Origin: JAGWAJ01 sp965215155
Lineage (GTDB): Bacteria; Acidobacteriota; Vicinamibacteria; Vicinamibacterales; UBA8438
DNA length: 64,000 nt
Reading direction: 5' to 3'
NCBI GenBank assembly: GCA_965215155.1
Contig: CBDCCY010000004.1
Coordinates: forward strand, 558,001 to 622,000
Shown: piece after piece, positions 63,220 through 64,000 of the stretch
Layout of the letters: every line of letters begins with the position of its first letter
How positions within the stretch are numbered: the stretch's first letter is position 1
Position numbers and translations under genes: made by a program
Notes under the pieces: generated by a model
What the model was told of the DNA's origin: nothing
What the model saw: the letters and a program-made list of their open reading frames with translations, nothing else
Databases searched by the model: none

Positions 63220-63387
63220 TCGACCGGCGACGCGATCGACCACGGCGGACACGGAGAGCCCCGAGCTCGCCGGTGCCCGGAGCGCATCGGCCCGGCGCGG
63301 GGGAGCGCTCTCGGACGCGGGGAACGTCAGTCGGCGCACGGAGCGTCCGCCAGGGCGCGGTTCCGGGACTCGAGCGAGGGGGTACCG

Positions 63388-64000
63388 ATGCAGCGGAAGC
63401 ACGTGGCGTGGACCGGGGCGGCCGTCGTCGCTCTCGTCGTCGCGCTCGGGTACGGCCAGAGCAGTACGGTCAGCGTGACGGCCCAGGGCGACGCGCCGGG
63501 GGCCGTTCTGGAGGTCGATCCCTTCTGGCCGAAGCCGCTCCCCAACAAGTGGCTGCTCGGCCACGTCATCGGGGTGGCGGTCGACTCGCGCGACCACATC
63601 TGGGTGCTGCACCGGCCCCGGTCGCTGACGGACAGCGAGCGCGGCGCCGCAGTCGACCCGCCGACGTCGGAATGCTGCGTGCCGGCGCCCGCGGTCATCG
63701 AGTTCGACCAGGAGGGCGACGTCGTCCAGGCCTGGGGCGGTCCCGGCGACGGCTACGAGTGGCCCAACGAGGAGCACGGCATCTTCGTCGACCACCTCGA
63801 CAACGTCTGGATCGGCGGCAACGGGCAGGGCGACGGGCAGGTGCTGAAGTTCTCGCGCGACGGGACCTTCCTGCTGCAGATCGGGAGCGCCGGCCCGCTG
63901 AGCGGCAGCCACGACACGACGCGCCTCGGCCGCGCGGCCGACATCGGCGTCGACGCCGAGGCCAACGAGGTCTACGTGGCCGACGGCTACGGCAACCGCC
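63388..64000 (+). CDS. NHL-type beta-propeller secreted protein (3' end outside window)
   Basis: An ATG at 63388 preceded by GAGGGGG opens a frame that runs off the window. It has a signal peptide (MQRKHVAWTGAAVVALVVAL), then LEVDPFWPKPLPNKWLLGHVIGVAVDSRDHIWVLHRPRSLT, TSECCVPAPAVIEFDQEGDVVQAWGGPG, HGIFVDHLDNVWIGGNGQGDGQVLKFSRDGTFLLQIGS and IGVDAEANEVYVADGYGNR. Repeats of G-V-x-V-D-x-x-D-x-V-W and V-Y-V-A-D-G-Y-G-N-R are NHL propeller blades as in peptidylamidoglycolate-lyase-like proteins. A CC pair follows the second blade. Enzyme activity cannot be claimed. Confidence 0.8.
   Translation, partial: MQRKHVAWTGAAVVALVVALGYGQSSTVSVTAQGDAPGAVLEVDPFWPKPLPNKWLLGHVIGVAVDSRDHIWVLHRPRSLTDSERGAAVDPPTSECCVPAPAVIEFDQEGDVVQAWGGPGDGYEWPNEEHGIFVDHLDNVWIGGNGQGDGQVLKFSRDGTFLLQIGSAGPLSGSHDTTRLGRAADIGVDAEANEVYVADGYGNR

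Overview
The window is high-GC DNA from a Gram-negative bacterium. It encodes two TonB-dependent receptors, a porin, a lipoprotein and many signal-peptide proteins. The mix of an Oar-like receptor with a carboxypeptidase-regulatory domain, a DUF1552/DUF1592 pair, several secreted PQQ-type beta-propeller dehydrogenases, DUF6152 and a family of secreted proteins ending in a CHEGNYG-type motif points to Acidobacteriota, probably Vicinamibacteria-like. That assignment is inference from gene content; no rRNA or marker gene is present.

Layout. 1-1134: the end of a DUF4143-type ATPase and a decayed HepT/MntA-like pair. 1321-8977: a frameshifted PQQ dehydrogenase, DUF1552 and DUF1592-type proteins on the minus strand, divergent from an intact PQQ dehydrogenase. 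9008-11580: a small two-gene unit (first gene frameshifted) and an AAA ATPase/nuclease. 11718-18277: an Oar-like receptor whose stop codon carries an IS630 insertion, an amber-interrupted secreted-protein gene, and an ISAzo13-type element. 18684-30708: the centrepiece, a urea-nitrogen locus. A consensus-matching sigma-54 promoter precedes porin, urtABCDE, ureD, fused ureAB, ureC, ureF and ureG in one direction with mostly overlapping or tight junctions; no ureE is seen. 30744-39686: a Pif1-like helicase, a nucleotidyltransferase with a small partner, an HNH pseudogene, a secreted protein, an APC permease and a two-gene unit with an ImmA/IrrE-like protein whose metal motif is degenerate. 39702-49181: amidohydrolase and TonB receptor, divergent around a perfect dyad; a DUF6338 relic; another PQQ dehydrogenase; a BamB-like propeller; a cupin. 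49294-54238: betaine-lipid genes btaB and btaA, divergent from a PHP-glycosyltransferase-membrane protein unit. 54338-64000: secreted proteins, including alternating paralogues of the CHEGNYG and LYGH-type families, DUF6152, an RnfD/NqrB-like protein with Sel1-like repeats, a retropepsin-like protease and the start of an NHL-type propeller.

How it fits together. The urea locus would let urea cross the outer membrane (porin), be bound and imported (Urt), and be hydrolysed by a nickel urease, under a promoter class typical of nitrogen-stress control. The bta genes suggest replacement of phospholipids by a phosphorus-free betaine lipid. The rest is largely secreted oxidation and uptake machinery for organic substrates.

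A striking feature is decay: at least six loci show frameshifts, internal deletions or a premature stop. A few could be sequencing errors (especially 1663-1672 and the amber at 16838), but the HepT, HNH and DUF6338 relics cannot be explained by a single base error.
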